A stretch of DNA of 28,968 bases. It comes from Chara braunii (Eukaryota; Streptophyta; Charophyceae; Charales; Characeae). The position numbers and the translations under genes are program-made. The notes beneath the pieces are model-generated. The model saw only the letters and a program-made list of their open reading frames with translations. It did not search any database and was not told the DNA's origin. Below, piece after piece: positions 1-9,405 of the stretch. Numbering within the stretch: the stretch's first letter is position 1; each line of letters begins with the position of its first letter. The DNA lies in contig BFEA01000018.1 of the NCBI GenBank assembly GCA_003427395.1, positions 3,026,450-3,055,417 of the forward strand. The letters run 5' to 3'.

Positions 1-68
1 CCCACACACCCACACACCCACACACCTTACGGTCAGGATTTGCTCGCAATCCCTTGGAGGTGGACTCT

Positions 69-100
<32 letters not shown>

Positions 101-150
101 CTGTCTCTACCTTGCGGTGAGGCTTTTGCTCGCTTTTCCTCGATGGTGGA

Positions 151-219
<69 letters not shown>

Positions 220-354
220 ACACACACACACTGACACAGACAATGGCACATTCATGCTTTTTTTTGGAGTTCTGTATAGCGGACATGACAACACACAGAC
301 AGTGGCACGGGCACACAATGACACTCCCGAAGATTGACACAAACACACAAAATG

Positions 355-421
<67 letters not shown>

Positions 422-532
422 GACACTCCCAAAGATTGACACAAACACACAAAATGACATACACACGCACACACACACACAGACACACACACACGCACAC
501 ACACACACACACTCACAACCACAAAACCACAC
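1..532. repeat. Compound microsatellite block with duplicated seed units
   Basis: The block opens with three CCCACACA-type units, then holds (TG)n at about 72-101, (TC)n at about 153-211, (CA)n at about 357-419 and interrupted (CA)n at 467-520. Two pairs of non-microsatellite units flank these arrays. One pair is at about 26-71 and 109-155 (shared pieces ACCTT-CGGT and TTTGCTCGC, each running into a dinucleotide array). The other is at about 314-362 and 417-466, nearly identical and ending in AATGACATACACAC. Open frames across this block are only low-complexity peptides and are not treated as genes. Confidence 0.9.
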
Positions 533-540
533 ACATACGA

Positions 541-1312
541 GGACATTCCCTTTGCTTGCGTCTCCTCCGGTCGTGTTATCCTGCGCCCTATCTTCCCCTC
601 TGTTGTCCTCCTCTTTCGCTTCTACTTCCTCTTCTTGGTTCCTCCTCCCTTTGTCCCTCCTTTCCCTTGTCTTCTTCCCTTCCTTCTCCTTCCTTCCTTC
701 CTTCTCCTTCCTTTCTTCTTTCTCCTTCATCTCCTCCTGTTCCTTCGCTCATTCCCGCCTTTTCCGTCCTTCCACCGCTCTCTTTCTGTAATGTCCTCCC
801 TTCCTCACTTCAACTCTCCCCCCCGCCTTCCTTCCGTATGTCGTCTCAGAGACGTGGCTGCGCATGGACATTTATAGATCGTTGTTGCATTGATCCCGAT
901 CTGGATGAAAACGCTTTCTTTTCTTCTTTTTTCTCCTTTTTTTCCCATTTTTTTTTCTTTTTCTTTCTTGGACATAGACGATCATAACTGCTGCAATCCT
1001 GATATTATAGTTTTTCTTCGTCATTTAATTGAATTATTAATAATTCTTATACATTATGCTTACTTATTCAAAGCGCAGTCGCGAATCAACATTCCTGCAA
1101 ATACCCCATACATGTAATAATGCCTACCACCGCTCTCTTTCTGTAATCTCCTCCCTTCCCCCCTGCAACTCCCCCCCTGCATCTCCCCCCTTGCATCTCC
1201 TCCCCCCTCCTTCCTTCTTGAAGACCACATCGTTAAAAGAAAAAAAACAAAGACCAAACTCTGGTGTCTCAAGTGCAGGACATGATTCTTAGAATCGCCC
1301 TAAGTGTTGTAA
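541..1312. other. Pyrimidine-rich intergenic stretch with a direct repeat
   Basis: CT-rich plus strand with no convincing gene. A direct repeat is visible: the segment at about 771-835 (CCACCGCTCTCTTTCTGTAAT, then CTCCC-rich) recurs at about 1127-1190. The middle, 960-1120, is more AT-rich and featureless. Confidence 0.6.
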
Positions 1313-1375
1313 TCAATTCCTTTTTTTTTTTTTTGTTTAGGATCAGATATTAAACTGATCAGAATTCTCAATTCC
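1313..1375 (-). mobile_element. Short U2 snRNA fragment retroposed with poly(A) and target-site duplication
   Basis: On the minus strand this reads TTCTGATCAGTTTAATATCT, then GATCC, matching the stem IIa region of U2 snRNA, followed by TAAAC and 14 A (plus-strand T at 1321-1334). The insert at 1321-1367 is flanked by TCAATTCC at 1313-1320 and again at 1368-1375, an 8-bp direct repeat as expected for a target-site duplication. This is the signature of LINE-mediated retroposition of a fragment of a small nuclear RNA. Only about 25 nt of U2 remain, so identity rests on this stretch and on the two larger U2-like copies nearby. Confidence 0.65.
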
Positions 1376-1558
1376 ATAACTGGAGCCTTGGGCACCGGGC
1401 CCTGTTTTGGGAAAAAAAAAATTAAAAAAAAATCGCCCTAAGACTTGGCGATCATACAGTAATGGTTCTTCACGTGTCGATCTGTTCGTTTTCCTTTCCC
1501 TGAGATACGTAAACGCACCAGGCTCTTTTTTTTTTTGTGGGTTCTTTTTTACGGGGGC

Positions 1559-1716
1559 GAGGTCCCACTAGCAAAGAGGATTGAATTAAGCGCCTGAATC
1601 TGGATGGGTACTGAGCAAAGAGACGGAAATGCAGATCAGTCGCGATTCCCTGCACCTATCCGAAAACCCGCCCAGATTCAGGCGTTCTATCCAATCCTTA
1701 TTGCTGGTGGTACCTC
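1559..1716. repeat. Inverted-repeat element, about 158 bp (MITE-like)
   Basis: The arms at 1559-1603 and about 1672-1716 are inverted copies of each other: the left begins GAGGTCCCACTAGCAA and includes GCGCCTGAATCTGG, and the right is its reverse complement ending GGTACCTC. By eye about 37 of 45 positions pair. The spacer is about 68 nt. A third copy of the arm lies at 2171-2216. No ORF is present. It could be a MITE-like non-autonomous element or an inverted duplication. Confidence 0.6.
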
Positions 1717-1851
1717 ACCCCTGGTGAATTTCTCGATCAATCAGCTTGGGCCATCGTGGGACTCAAAACCAGAAGTAAAAAAAACGAAAGAAAGAAAAAA
1801 AGAAAAGGAAACAAAAAGGAAAAAAGGTCAAAAAGGTCAAAAAAAGGAAAA

Positions 1852-2022
1852 ATACCTTTCTCGGCCTTTTTTTTTTTTTTTTTCCTCGGCCTTTTGGCTA
1901 AGATCAAGCGTAGTATCTGTTCTGATCAGTTATTATTAAATTAATTTTTCTGGGCCACGGAGGGGTCGTACGGGTAAGTTTGCTTACTCGACCCCTCCAG
2001 TGTTGCCTCTGTATTGCACTGC
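1852..2022 (+). pseudogene. U2: U2 snRNA-like retrocopy, internally rearranged, with A-rich tail
   Basis: The 5' end ATACCTTTCTCGGCC resembles plant U2. A 17-nt T run (1867-1883) interrupts it, and CTCGGCC then repeats before TTTTGGCTAAGATCAAG and the branch-site-pairing region GTAGTATCTGTTCT. The stem IIa/IIb part after GATCAGT is deleted, and the sequence resumes at an Sm-site-like AAATTAATTTTT. The 3' half keeps a perfect 10-bp stem (GGAGGGGTCG at 1960-1969 with CGACCCCTCC at 1989-1998) and ends TGTTGCCTCTGTATTGCACT, like U2 stem-loop IV. An A-rich, G-interrupted tail follows to about 2126. The interruption, deletion and tail indicate a retropseudogene rather than a functional U2 gene. Confidence 0.75.
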
Positions 2023-2170
2023 AAAAAAAGAAAAAAAGAAAAAAAGAAAAAAAAAAAGAAAAAGACAAAAAAAAAAGAAAAAAAGAAAAAAGAAAAAAAA
2101 AAGAAGCAAAAAAGACAAAAAGAGAGATTCCCCACCCGAACGGGCCGCAATAGGTGGGTATCAGGAGCAT

Positions 2171-2300
2171 GGTCCCACTAGCAACGGGGATTGGATTAAG
2201 ATCCTGAATCTGGGCGTGTTTTAGGCACAGATGCAGAAAGGGAGTTCAATCTTGATTTTCTGCACTCGTCCACAAACGCGGCCAAAGTGGACCTCGGCCC
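2171..2300 (+). repeat. Partial third copy of the 1559-1716 element
   Basis: GGTCCCACTAGCAACGGGGA at the start and CCTGAATCTGGGCG at about 2203-2216 match the left arm of the earlier element. The downstream part (TTTTCTGCAC, then TCCACAAACGCGGCC) aligns loosely with that element's spacer. The right arm is absent, so this copy is truncated or diverged. Confidence 0.5.
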
Positions 2301-2341
2301 CGGCCTGCTCTCCGTTCTGACCCTGGACTGCGATAAACCCC

Positions 2342-2485
2342 TTTTTTTTTTTTTTTTTTTTTTTAACCCTCTTGGGGCGTAAGATTTGTATTTGTCACCG
2401 CAATAAGGCCGAGAGTAACCTTTTAGCGGGACTCGAACTCAGCACCTCCCTGTGCTATCCATGCTAATTACTGAAATGCCCCTCT
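2342..2485 (-). mobile_element. tRNA-derived SINE-like retroposon with poly(A), minus strand
   Basis: Reading the minus strand, a tRNA-like head contains TTAGCATGGATAGC (weak A box, about 2453-2467) and GAGTTCGAGTCCC (B box, 2428-2440). A body of about 65 nt follows and ends GCCCCAAGAGGGTT plus 23 A (plus-strand T at 2342-2364). The order of Pol III boxes, body and poly(A) is that of a SINE. The boxes are unusually close and no clear target-site duplication was found, so the 5' boundary is approximate. Confidence 0.5.
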
Positions 2486-2803
2486 TTGCATTCGTTCCAT
2501 TTTGACGGATGTCTCCAAGGACTATCCTTCTATCGCTCCTCCTCCTCCTCCTCCTCCTCCTCCTCGCAGCATCATCATCTCCTCATCCTCATCGCAACCA
2601 TCCTCCTCCTGCTGCCGTCATCGTCGTCATCATCAACTTCAGCGCTGTCATGCGCAAGGAGGGAGGGCGATATCCCTCCTGCCGAGTGTTGTCATCAACT
2701 GCTTATCCCTTTTGTTTTTTTGACCCCCTCAAAATTCAGCATTCCTGAATTATATCGCGAGCAGCTATTGCACAAAAGAAGCAAAACAAAGAAAAGACTG
2801 GGC
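2486..2803. other. Non-coding spacer with (TCC)n microsatellite
   Basis: A TCC/CTC array lies at about 2535-2565, with further CATC/GTCATC-rich sequence to 2640. Open frames here are serine/proline homopolymers produced by the microsatellite. No gene is supported. Confidence 0.7.
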
Positions 2804-2899
2804 AGGCCTTTTGGCTAAGATCAAGTGTACTATCTGTTCTGATCAGTTTAATATCTGATCCGTGGTCCATCGGGAAAAAAAAAAAAAAAAAAAAAAAAA
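2804..2899 (+). pseudogene. U2: 3'-truncated U2 snRNA retropseudogene with poly(A)
   Basis: GGCCTTTTGGCTAAGATCAA starts the match at about 2805. TATCTGTTCTGATCAG, TTTAATATCTGATC and GTGGTCCATCGG follow, covering U2 from about nucleotide 10 to stem IIb. The match stops abruptly and is followed by 25 A (2875-2899). A truncated snRNA with a poly(A) tract is the classic LINE-mobilised retropseudogene form. The Sm site and 3' stem-loops are missing, so it cannot make functional U2. Confidence 0.8.
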
Positions 2900-3335
2900 C
2901 TGTGGAACTGTACCAACGCGCCCCGCTCCGTCACTAAAGACCCAGTCGCAAAACCCACTGGTTGCAGATGAGTAAAAGAGCAGCTCGGAATCTACCCAGG
3001 GCAGGTCATTTCGAAAACACGTGGAAAAAAAAAAAAAAAAGTAAAAAAAGTGAAGGCACTTGCCCCACAGTAGATGACCAGGGGTTGCAATTCACGGGAC
3101 GGGACGGATTCCTACTAAATCTTTGAGAGAAATAGCATAATCTTCTTTATTTTATTTTATTTTTATCTCCCCCACCCCCCCCTCCCCCCCTCCCTACTTA
3201 GTCCTTTTCATTTGCTTTTCGAATGGGGGGTGGAGGGCTCGTAGTACCTTTATTTACAGCAGCAGACTAGGTAGCAATTGGCGCGCAGCGCTGGTCTGGT
3301 TGTGTACACAGTCAGCAGAGGGGAAGGAGCCTTAA
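2900..3335. other. Unassigned spacer with one poly(A) tract
   Basis: A run of 16 A ends a possible unrecognised plus-strand retroposon around 3026-3041. A C/T-rich stretch follows at 3150-3215. No gene, RNA or clear repeat was recognised. Confidence 0.5.
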
Positions 3336-3515
3336 GGGATGGACTCGAACGCTTGCGCCAATGGATCACGAGGATTTGCTATCGGGAACCCTCAACGAAA
3401 TTGACGAAGTTGGGAACAGAAGGAGGATACAAATCCGCTGACTCAATCCTTTTCCATAGGATCGACTCAGTCGGTCGGGATTTGTATCATTCAAAAACGA
3501 ATTGAATCCCCTGGG

Positions 3516-3547
<32 letters not shown>

Positions 3548-3990
3548 CCATTTCAGTGAGGTGATCGACTCGCAAAGATTTTAACGACAGGCGGTCCTGA
3601 AACCATTTAATTTGGACGAGTTAGATTTGGCCCACCTGTCGTCGTTAACCACGTCCCTTGATCGGTGGACTCGAAGCCTCTCTTGCCCTCATAGGATCAG
3701 AAGGATTTCCTATCGGGAAACCGCAACGAAGTTAGTTGACTAAGTTAGGACGAGAACGATACAGATCCCCTGACTCAATCCTATCACATAGGATTGAATC
3801 AGTCAGTCGGAATTTGTGTCGTTCAAAAAAAATATTTAATCCCCTCAAAAGAGTTTAACGAGGTGATTTTAATGAAATGCGATTTCGTGACGTGATCGAC
3901 TCGCAAAGATTTTAATGGCAGGCGGTCCTGAGAGCATTAAAATTGGGACGAGTCAGATTTTAGCCCACTCGTGGTTAACCACTTCCCTTG
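3336..3990. repeat. Tandem duplication of a 326-331 bp hairpin-bearing unit
   Basis: Two diverged copies, at about 3336-3661 and 3662-3990, share GGACTCGAA (3341, 3667), GATTTnCTATCGGGAA, CTGACTCAATCC, GTGATCGACTCGCAAAGATT (3561, 3892) and GGCGGTCCTGA. Each carries an imperfect hairpin. Copy 1 pairs GATACAAATCC with GGATTTGTATC. Copy 2 pairs TCAATCCTAT with ATAGGATTGA around a CAC loop and then ACGATACAGAT with ATTTGTGTCGT. Copy 1 also holds a pure A tract of about 30 nt (about 3516-3545) that copy 2 lacks. Confidence 0.75.
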
Positions 3991-4144
3991 AATGACGTCT
4001 GGGTCTGAGCATCTGGTAAGTGGTTTTGACAGATGGGGGCTATGGAGGTGGGTCGTCCAGTGGTGTTCCATTTGCAGTCCTGTGGATAGAAAGCCAGGTT
4101 TTCGAAGCAGCTGTCCCCTTGAAAATCAAAGGGGTTCTCTCTGT

Positions 4145-4145
<1 letters not shown>

Positions 4146-4185
<40 letters not shown>

Positions 4186-4410
4186 TTGTTGTTGTTGGAA
4201 AACATCTGCGGGAGCCTACTATTGGAAGTGATATGAGAATTCCCCAATAGTAGGCCCTAGTGATAGATGGCTCCAACCTATTGGTGGGAAGCAGCACCTG
4301 CTGGAAACTGGGTCCAGCGTCCCACTTACAGTACTGGAGCAGGTCATGTCAATCAGTCATATCATGCGGAACAGCATTGATTGCCCTCTTCAGAAGGGAT
4401 TAACTGTCCG
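4146..4410 (-). mobile_element. Structured SINE-like family, copy 1
   Basis: On the minus strand the element ends in a 39-A tail (plus T at 4146-4184). Plus-strand view: CCTACTATTGG (4215-4225) pairs with CCAATAGTAGG (4244-4254) around a loop holding GTGATATGAG. Then GGTG...CACC and GCTGG (4300-4304)/CCAGC (4314-4318) form two smaller stems in ATTGGTGGG...CACCTGCTGGAAACTGGGTCC. CAGCATTGATTGCCC near 4375 is also shared with the 28.4-kb copy. Three copies in the window and the poly(A) end mark it as a non-autonomous retroposon. I did not find convincing Pol III boxes. Confidence 0.6.
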
Positions 4411-4576
4411 CCTATTTATAGGTGAGGTTACATCATCCCTGTGACTCCAATTGCAACTGCCGAAACCCATACGGAATTACCTAGACCATCCTTAAACCCC
4501 CTCCCAGCCTAAGGATGCAGGTGAAATTGAGGACGCCAGTTGTAGCCTTACCCTTCGATGCTCCCCTGGCCAAGAA

Positions 4577-4662
4577 GTTTGTATGTCAGTTCATGTGACT
4601 TGCAATCATGTCAACGGGCATTTGTACGTCAGTTCATGTGACTTGCAAACATGTCAACGGGA
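4577..4662. repeat. Two-copy tandem repeat, 43 bp
   Basis: Two adjacent copies of TTTGTAYGTCAGTTCATGTG followed by ACTTGCAAWCATGTCAACGGG lie at about 4577-4619 and 4620-4662. They differ at only a few positions, so the duplication is recent. Confidence 0.85.
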
Positions 4663-5396
4663 TTGCCTGTCCCACAAAGAGAAAAGGGACAGCGATGGGG
4701 ACATCAGCAGCCTTTTCCCCTCCACTTCGCATATCTGCCGAGATGACAGTTGTTGCAGCAACGTGTGCTACCCAGGGGGGAAGAGGATGCTAGAGGCCCT
4801 CCCTTCTTAGCCCTTTCATACGCGAATGCCAACAGAGAGCCTAACCACAATGCCCCACCCTGGTCAGTGAAAGCGACATAGCCAAGACGCGGACTCGAAA
4901 CAAGTCAGTTTCGTCCCGCCACTTGAGCAGATGGCGGCCACCATGGAGGGTGCCTGCCATGCCAATCACGTAGTATTATACTAAAGGCATCGTGTGACCG
5001 TGTCATGTGAACTCTACCTATATGCCGCAAGTCCTGTCTAATGGCCACCCGATCTCCTTCCCTCCGCGTGGGACCTTGCCTGAGAATTTGGTACCAAGAC
5101 AGGGGGACAGCCTCGGTGAGGGTGTCCAGCCTCTGCTCTATGTGGTGGCAGTACCGAAGAGTGTGATGGAGCTGTCCTGCAGATTTTCACTCTTTTTCTG
5201 ATCTAAATCCCATAAGTTTTTTACTGGAAATACCCCATTCTTGACTCACCCTTTCCAGGACGGGGCTGAACTGCACATGATTTGCCCTTGTTGATCCGTT
5301 ATCCACCAATTACCAAAGAGGGGTTGTGGGAAGACCTCCCAACATTCCAGAGGGGATTTCTTTGGGAGCGGGAGTTCGCCAGATCTTTAGAAAGGA
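4663..5396. other. Unassigned stretch, possible LINE 3' remnant at its right end
   Basis: No gene recognised between 4663 and about 5200. From about 5200 to 5396 the minus strand gives short LINE-like pieces in several frames (for example KNLWDLDQKKSE), so the LINE fragment to the right may extend to here. The 3' end of that element cannot be placed. Confidence 0.4.
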
Positions 5397-6858
5397 CTGC
5401 TAGAACTGATGTAGGGGCTGATCCCTTTCATTATCATCAACCGTCCCCCCCAAGAAAACGGTTGGAAGTTTGCAGGAGATCAGCCATATTAGAGGGTGCA
5501 CTCCTGGGCGTGTAGTTGGGGCAAGGCGGGCAAGGTGCTCACGAGCGAAGACTCTCCATGGACTTTGGAAGGAAAATATCAGTTTCTTCACCCATTAAGG
5601 CGGAGGGCCTGGGCCTGTATGTATGGTGAATGATCCCACGGTGCCCTCCGATTTTGGGTTGAATTACCACTTCCAAGGCGAGCCGGTTAGTTGCATTTGC
5701 ATCCGGGGTCTCACAGTCGCCTCTTGAAAGAAAAGCAGCCACTTTCAACTGAAGTGATTGCAGTGCCACTTTACTCAATGGTCAGAGTAAGGATTTATAA
5801 TTTTATAGTACAAAGTGACAGTTAAAGCTCTGCCGAGAAGGGAAGTGGGCTTGCTACGCCAGCCAGACAGTTTAGCCAAAGCCGGAGAGGTGATCCATTC
5901 CTCATTGGTTGGGGGGCGACCAATGGTTGTCAGGGATAACCCCAAGATCCTGATTGGGGTGTCAGGGGGAAGCCAGGATATATTGGGGGTTTCCAAAGGA
6001 TGTCCCCCTTGATCATGAGTCCACCATGCCTGAGTTTTACTTCCCCACTTAACCATCATGTTGGAAACCACGAGGCGTTCGATTTCTTTCATGTTTCCGA
6101 GGGTGACATCCACCATAATAGTGAGGTCGACTGCAAAAAAGGAACACACAGGGACTGTCTCTCCTGGGATCTCCATGAGCCTGATTCTGGTGATGTCCTT
6201 GTTTTTGTGTAGAATCTGCAGAATGGTCAACAGGGCTTCCAAAGGGATATAGAAAAGGAAGGGTGCTATGAGGTCCCCTTGGCGTAGAGACCGTTCGAGC
6301 TTTATTGGTAGAGCCAGTGAGCCATTGATCTGAAATTCTGAACCCGGGTGGTGACACTTTGGTAAAAACTTCTCACCCATCGTCCAAAATATAAGGCCAA
6401 AGTTCATTTTCCCCAGCCTCTCATCTAAGGACTCCCAATGTACATGACCATAGGTCAAAATAGATGAAAATAAAGGGCGCATTTTGGTGTCGATGCCTGG
6501 ATAGTTGAAACATCTTGCTAACCAACAAGACGTTTTCTTGGGTCTTTCTATTCTGTATGAATCCAATTTGTGAGAGGTTGATGCTCCATCACCTCTATCA
6601 TCCTCTTGGCCAAGGCTTTGGGCAGCATTTTATATGTTATTGTCAATAGGGTAAGAGGGCAATAATTTCTAATATTGACTTTGCCCTCTTTCTTATAGAG
6701 GGATAACACTCCTTGGCCCACCATCTCCCTCATGCACCTCTTGAGTCAGACCTCGCGATAGAAGTCTAGCACATCTTGACTCATGAACTCCCACGTGGAT
6801 TCCCATAATTCTTTTAGGAGGCCGTCAAGGCCGGGTGTCTTCTCCTCATCCGTCTGCA
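5397..6858 (-). pseudogene. Decayed non-LTR retrotransposon (LINE) reverse transcriptase
   Basis: The minus strand encodes successive RT landmarks of the LINE class. KTPGLDGLLKELW lies near 6820, followed by YKKEGKVNIRNYCPLTLL and YKMLPKALAKRM (6560-6680). IGFIQNRKTQENVLL is in a shifted frame (about 6520-6565), then INGSLALPIKLERSLRQGDL, FAVD at 6126-6137 and ILGL. The C-terminal part includes GIIHHTY and KKLIFSFQSPWRVFA. An in-frame TGA sits at 6746-6748, the frame shifts near 6560 and again below 5780, and the catalytic FADD is FAVD (GAC to GTC). The element is 5'-truncated: no endonuclease domain is visible. It cannot be active, but related active LINEs could explain the poly(A) retroposons nearby. 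Confidence 0.85.
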
Positions 6859-9075
6859 TGAGGGGTGTCCTCCTCCTTCCTTTCCCATTTCCACTCCCTC
6901 ACATGTGACGCTCAACCTCACGCCCTGTGCTACCTTCCGGTTGGAGTGTTTTGGTTTGCGGAAAGGGGCCCGGGAAAGGCAGCAAAGATGGGGTGTGCCA
7001 AGGATTTTTGGAAAATTGAGTGCAGGGACACAGACAAAATTGAAATCCCCCGTGTTGGTCCGACTGGAGCAAGACGAAGATCCGTCGCCGCGCGGGTTTG
7101 ACGGGAGAAAAAGGCGCGTGCGGGACTTGCACCTATAGGAGATTCAATCCAAAAAGTATCGTTGAACTTCCCAGCGAACCATCGCTCTACGTTTCGAGTG
7201 AAAAGGGGCAAGTACACACGTCGTATTCCGTTTGCGGATGAGGTCCCGTCGGCGTTCGCTACACAATTCCGAATCCGACGTGGAGGGCCTCAATCGAGTG
7301 GCTCTTTCCTTGTGCTCGTCCTCGCCGCGTGTGCGGTAGTGGAATCCCTTGGCCTAGTAACGCTCGAAGCGGTGGCAATCGCTGCACATAGTATTAGGCC
7401 AATGAGGTTCCACTGCCGTCCACGGTACGACGATTAGTTCGTTAAAGGGCAGTAACAACGAATGTGGCGGGAAGTGCGTATCGATGATAACAAAACCCGC
7501 ACCGACAAATCTAGAACACCGAGTTTCGGGAGGAAAGAAGTAACACCCTTCGATCTTGGTGACGACTTCTCGTACGTCCCACTCGCATACACATATCCTT
7601 TCCTTGTTGTATGGGAAGGGGTGTGGTGGGGGCACGGGAAATTGGCGCCCAGTCGGATTGGGGCCGTCAGTCCACATGGCAGCGAAGATAAGCTCAAAAT
7701 AGATCTTCATCATACATCACTCCAAGCAATCAGATCGTTCAGTCGATCAACCATACAATCTTGCTATAACATCTCTCTAGCACGACTCACCGCATGTACA
7801 TACCGAATGAGAAGTAAGGTTTACCATAATTCATCCATTTCGATATAGCGTGACTGGAGGAGAGAGAGGGAGGGAGGGAGGGAGGGAGTATGAACGTAGA
7901 CCAGGAGGGAAGAACGAGTGGAAAGCAATCACAGAATGCCCGACAATCTTGTCCAGGAAAGTTTCGGCTTAAAAGCTAAGTGATCGGATTTCATACTTGA
8001 AGATACAAATTTAGGGACAACAGAAAAGGAAGCATTTCTGCCATAAGATTCCACCATAGCCCCAGGCCATACACTCACTCACTTCCGACTCGAACCTCGA
8101 ACATCTCACTTGCATTGACGATCTCGGCCGTCACGTGCCAAATCCACCATAGCGATCGTCACCCCGCCGACTTAGCCTCGGCACGGCTGTACTTGGATCC
8201 CACAGTTCGTCGGGCGATCCAACATACCGAGCGTCCAAACTACAGCCAGCTCGTTGGGACTTTTCGACTCGCACCTTCATTCATACCATCTAGCCACGGG
8301 TTCCTGGAAGCGGGCAGATGAGTCGAGAGAGCGATTTTCGGGAGCGCTTGCGAAATTTATAGTTGCGGAAAAGAAGATATATGCTAGCAATTGTTAGGAC
8401 TGAGACAGGGCGGAGTAGGGGAGGGCTCAGGGATTGCCCGACGAAAGCCATGTCGGTCCTTCGGATCCCAACTGCAGCCAATCAGAATCGCCGTGTATCA
8501 GGAATTTCCTTCTTACACGGCGCGTCTTCTTGACTAAGGGAAATGAAAGGGGGTCGACAGGGTATTTCGGCGTGGAGATCAGAGCGGGAAGAAGAAGAGC
8601 GCGAAGAATAGCGTGAAACGGAACCAAGATTCAGACGATCAAGAAGAAGAGAAAAGTTGTGCAAGGTCAAGAGGGATATGGAAAACGGTTACAGAGAGAG
8701 GAGCGTGAGCGCGAAGAGGAGAGTGTAGAAGGCAGCGTGGGAAGCGGGGAGGGGAGGCTTGCATGCATGGCGCCGACGTGGAGGCAAAAAGGGCACCAAA
8801 ACAATTACAACTATTTCAAATTGAAAAGTACCATATCCGCGCGGTAGGGCAAGCACGGGAGAAAAATCCTATGCCTATTGAGATTCCTACGAAAGTTCCT
8901 AGAGCTTTCCAAGACGAGGTTGGGAACATTCAAGCGCAAGAAGGTCCGGGAACTAGCGCGTCACACACACCCCCTTTTTCCTTTGCCTCATCTATGTAGA
9001 CCCAACCCTTGTGGCCTGGATCCACAGTCCTCCAGAGGGTCATCTTGAAGGGATCCTAAAGGATGCACCCTGGCC
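6859..9075. other. Unassigned region
   Basis: Several overlapping open frames of 60-130 codons occur on both strands, for instance 7462-7848 plus and 7354-7713 minus, which oppose each other. None shows a recognisable domain and none is clearly better than chance. A (GGGA)n run lies at about 7865-7888, and purine-rich GAAGAG repeats at 8580-8760. The plus frame at 8763-8999 has coding-like composition but no recognised family. Confidence 0.4.
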
Positions 9076-9405
9076 CTAGCACGTGTAGCAGGTTGATGCT
9101 CGTAGTCTGGAACTATGGACGCGGTTTGTGTACTGTGTGAATTTTGAATTCACGGCCTCCAATCTGAAACGGATTTGAAAAATGTGATCGTCTGGCAGGT
9201 CTAGAACGACGATCAAATAATCCTCTTGGCGGGCAAAATATGGGTGCAATGAATCGATCAAATCGATGATGTCGTATTTCTGGGTGAGATCCTGTACAAC
9301 TTCTGCCTGCATCTCGATTGGTACATGGCAAAATTCCACCCAATAATAATATGGCGTTAGCTGGTCTCTCTTCTTGTCCAGGCGTTGTTGTCGTTTGGGG
9401 GCCTA
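9076..9405 (-). CDS. Unrecognised coding-like fragment, about 110 codons
   Basis: The minus-strand frame stays open from just after a TAG near 9406 to the stop at 9076. It begins APKRQQRLDKKRDQLTP, continues YYYWVEFCHVPIEMQAE and contains YDIIDLIDSLHPYF and YLIVVLDLPDDHIFQIRF. It has no ATG near its start. The sequence before it, TGCAAATAG, could be a splice acceptor, so this may be an exon or a broken gene. Amino-acid composition is balanced, with hydrophobic/charged alternation typical of folded protein, unlike the low-complexity frames elsewhere. I do not recognise the family. A transposon gag-like or host exon origin are both possible. Confidence 0.35.

Noticed and set aside
54-791. 245-codon plus frame and 170-codon minus frame
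   Set aside because: They are translations of CA/TC microsatellites and CT-rich DNA, with no domain.
4203-4320. Hammerhead ribozyme in the structured SINE-like family
   Set aside because: GAAAC is present in CTGGAAACTGG, but the CTGATGA core and the three-stem junction are not.
7354-7848. Opposed 119- and 128-codon frames
   Set aside because: They overlap on opposite strands, neither has a known domain, and lengths are within chance for this base composition.
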